From Puccinellia tenuiflora (Eukaryota > Streptophyta > Magnoliopsida > Poales > Poaceae): 64,000 nucleotides of DNA. This document shows positions 62,933-64,000 of the stretch, piece after piece. Every line of letters begins with the position of its first letter. The first letter of the stretch is position 1. Under the pieces are notes generated by a model that worked only from the letters and a program-made list of their open reading frames with translations, was not told where the DNA came from and searched no databases. The stretch lies in assembly GCA_012064385.1 (NCBI GenBank), contig QRDG01000533.1, positions 959,651 through 1,023,650 on the forward strand, written 5' to 3'. A program made the translations under genes and the position numbers.

Positions 62933-64000
62933 TGCGATAGGCAGGCTTGTCGACACCTTAACTGTCTTGCTGGCGTCCGTCGGGTGGACTTGATGGGTTC
63001 TTGTGTCGTCAGTCATGTTGAAGGCGGAGCCCTTGGCTGGCTTCTTGGATGGCGGGAAAATGGTCTTGTCGTTGTCGACTGCCATCATCGCAAGGTGCTC
63101 CTCCATTCCGAAGAACTCAGAGATCTGGCTGAATTCGCGGTCGCAGCTGTTGGAGCGGTCGAAGTCGCCGTGCACCGTGATGACGCCCTTGGGTCCAGGC
63201 ATCTTGAGCATCAGATAGGCGTAGTGGGGTATCGCCATGAATCTTGCAAAGGTTGGGCGCCCGAGAATCGCATGGTACTGCGACTTCCAGTCGACTACCT
63301 CGAAGTCGATCGCCTCCCTCTGGAAGTTGTCGGGTGTGCCGAAGATGACGTCGAGTGTGATTGCTCCCATGGGCGTGACTGCTTGCCCTGGTACTATGCC
63401 ATGGAAGGTGGTCCCTGATGGCGCTAAGTTTGTTGTTGGCCTGTTCATTCTTCTGAGGGTGTCGGCGAAGTAATGTTGATGCCGCTGCCTCCGTCCATGA
63501 ACACCTTTTTCAAGGTGTAATCCCCGATCTGAGCTTCGACTACCAAAGCGGCGTGCCCGGGTCGTGGTACTGCAGGCGGATGATCTGCTCTGGAGAACGT
63601 GATCGCTGTCTCTGACCCTCTCAGGTATTCTGGTACTGCATGTGGACAGGTGACAGCCTGGTAGACTTGGCGGGTGATGATCTTCTGTGTCCTGTTTGAA
63701 GGGCGCCCCTTCTGTATCATATTGAGTTGTCCGCGTGCCGCTGGATATGCGTCAGGGGCTTCTTGCTGCGGCTGCTGCTGCGGATAAAAAGCTCCTGCTG
63801 CGTGTGCTGGATTAGCGACTGTAGGTGCGGGTGCGGGTGCTGCTTGGAGAGCTAACTGCGTGACTGGCTGTGCTGCGGGTGCTGCCTGGAGAGCCAACTG
63901 CGTGTCTGGCTGAGCGACTATCTTCTGCATTGCCTGGTATATCCTGCGTGCCTTCTTGCAGTCCTTCAACAGGTGACGGGATCCCCACTTGCCCGTTTCC
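62933..64000 (-). pseudogene. F Gag C-terminus and protease
   Basis: Minus strand, continuing beyond the window. The Gag end has an Ala/Pro/Gln-rich repeat (TQLALQAAPA occurs twice near 63,840-63,910). The protease motif KKVFMDGGSGINI is near 63,470-63,510. A one-base loss near 63,462 shifts into the rest of protease (HAILGRPTFARFMAIPHYAY near 63,230-63,290), followed by the linker to RT. Confidence 0.83.

Larger units (their letters stand above)
29469..64000 (-). mobile_element. Tat-type Gypsy element F (5' part beyond window)
   Basis: Minus-strand order from the right: Gag C-terminus, protease, RT, RNase H, second RNase H, integrase, then a tandem array, two genes on the opposite strand, PPT and 3' LTR (29,469-29,929). 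A second RNase H between the first RNase H and integrase, and antisense genes after integrase, are hallmarks of the Tat lineage (RIRE2, Grande and relatives). Its LTR follows TATCA inside chromovirus G. The other end lies outside the window. Element D interrupts it at 31,491-55,894. Pol has several stops and single-base shifts, so it is old. Confidence 0.88.

Overview
The window is a block of nested transposable elements from a plant nuclear genome, almost certainly a grass (Poaceae). This is inferred from the mix of families: a SIRE/Maximus-type Copia element, Tekay- and Reina-type chromoviruses, a Tat-type Gypsy element with a second (archaeal-type) RNase H and antisense genes, a plant L1-like LINE, and GC-rich plant promoter/leader sequence with an AAACCCTAG box. 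No intact ordinary host gene is visible. No tRNA, rRNA or CRISPR was recognised.

Layout, left to right. (1) 1 to about 12,830, + strand: most of a Copia element (A). It has gag, a protease-integrase-RT-RNase H region broken by single-base lesions, an extra ORF after pol, several polypurine tracts and the start of the 3' LTR. A Gypsy solo LTR (C, 3944-7525, target duplication GGCGG) sits inside its pol. (2) About 12,831-18,687, - strand: gene-fragment DNA. It holds two exons of a decayed plant inositolphosphorylceramide synthase-like gene, an unidentified open exon, and a promoter/leader whose core occurs twice. (3) 18,688-27,929: a degraded Copia element (B) in an LTR-internal-LTR-internal-LTR arrangement, whose middle LTR is split by a near full-length LINE (19,435-26,568). 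(4) 27,930-29,468, - strand: the 3' end of a Reina-like chromovirus (G). (5) 29,469 to beyond 64,000, - strand: a Tat-type Gypsy element (F) inserted into G. It has a 461 bp 3' LTR, two spliced genes antisense to pol, an 8-unit tandem array and a pol with many single-base lesions. (6) 31,491-55,894, + strand: a Tekay-type element (D, same family as solo LTR C) inserted into an antisense exon of F. (7) 37,105-49,430, - strand: a very young non-autonomous element (E) with 4.7 kb LTRs, inserted in D's pol with a perfect AGTTG duplication. The nesting is therefore G < F < D < E.

Most noteworthy is element E. It has the PBS and PPT of a Tekay-type element and shares D's pre-PPT sequence, but has no gag or pol. 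Instead it carries a 239-residue sense ORF of unknown function and, on the opposite strand, a 130-residue membrane-protein ORF with its own TATA box. F likewise has antisense genes with their own promoter, and A has an extra sense ORF after pol. Three unrelated retroelements here thus carry extra non-gag/pol genes.

All assignments come from reading the sequence and remembering protein families. No database search was run, and splice sites and element ends are hand-placed.
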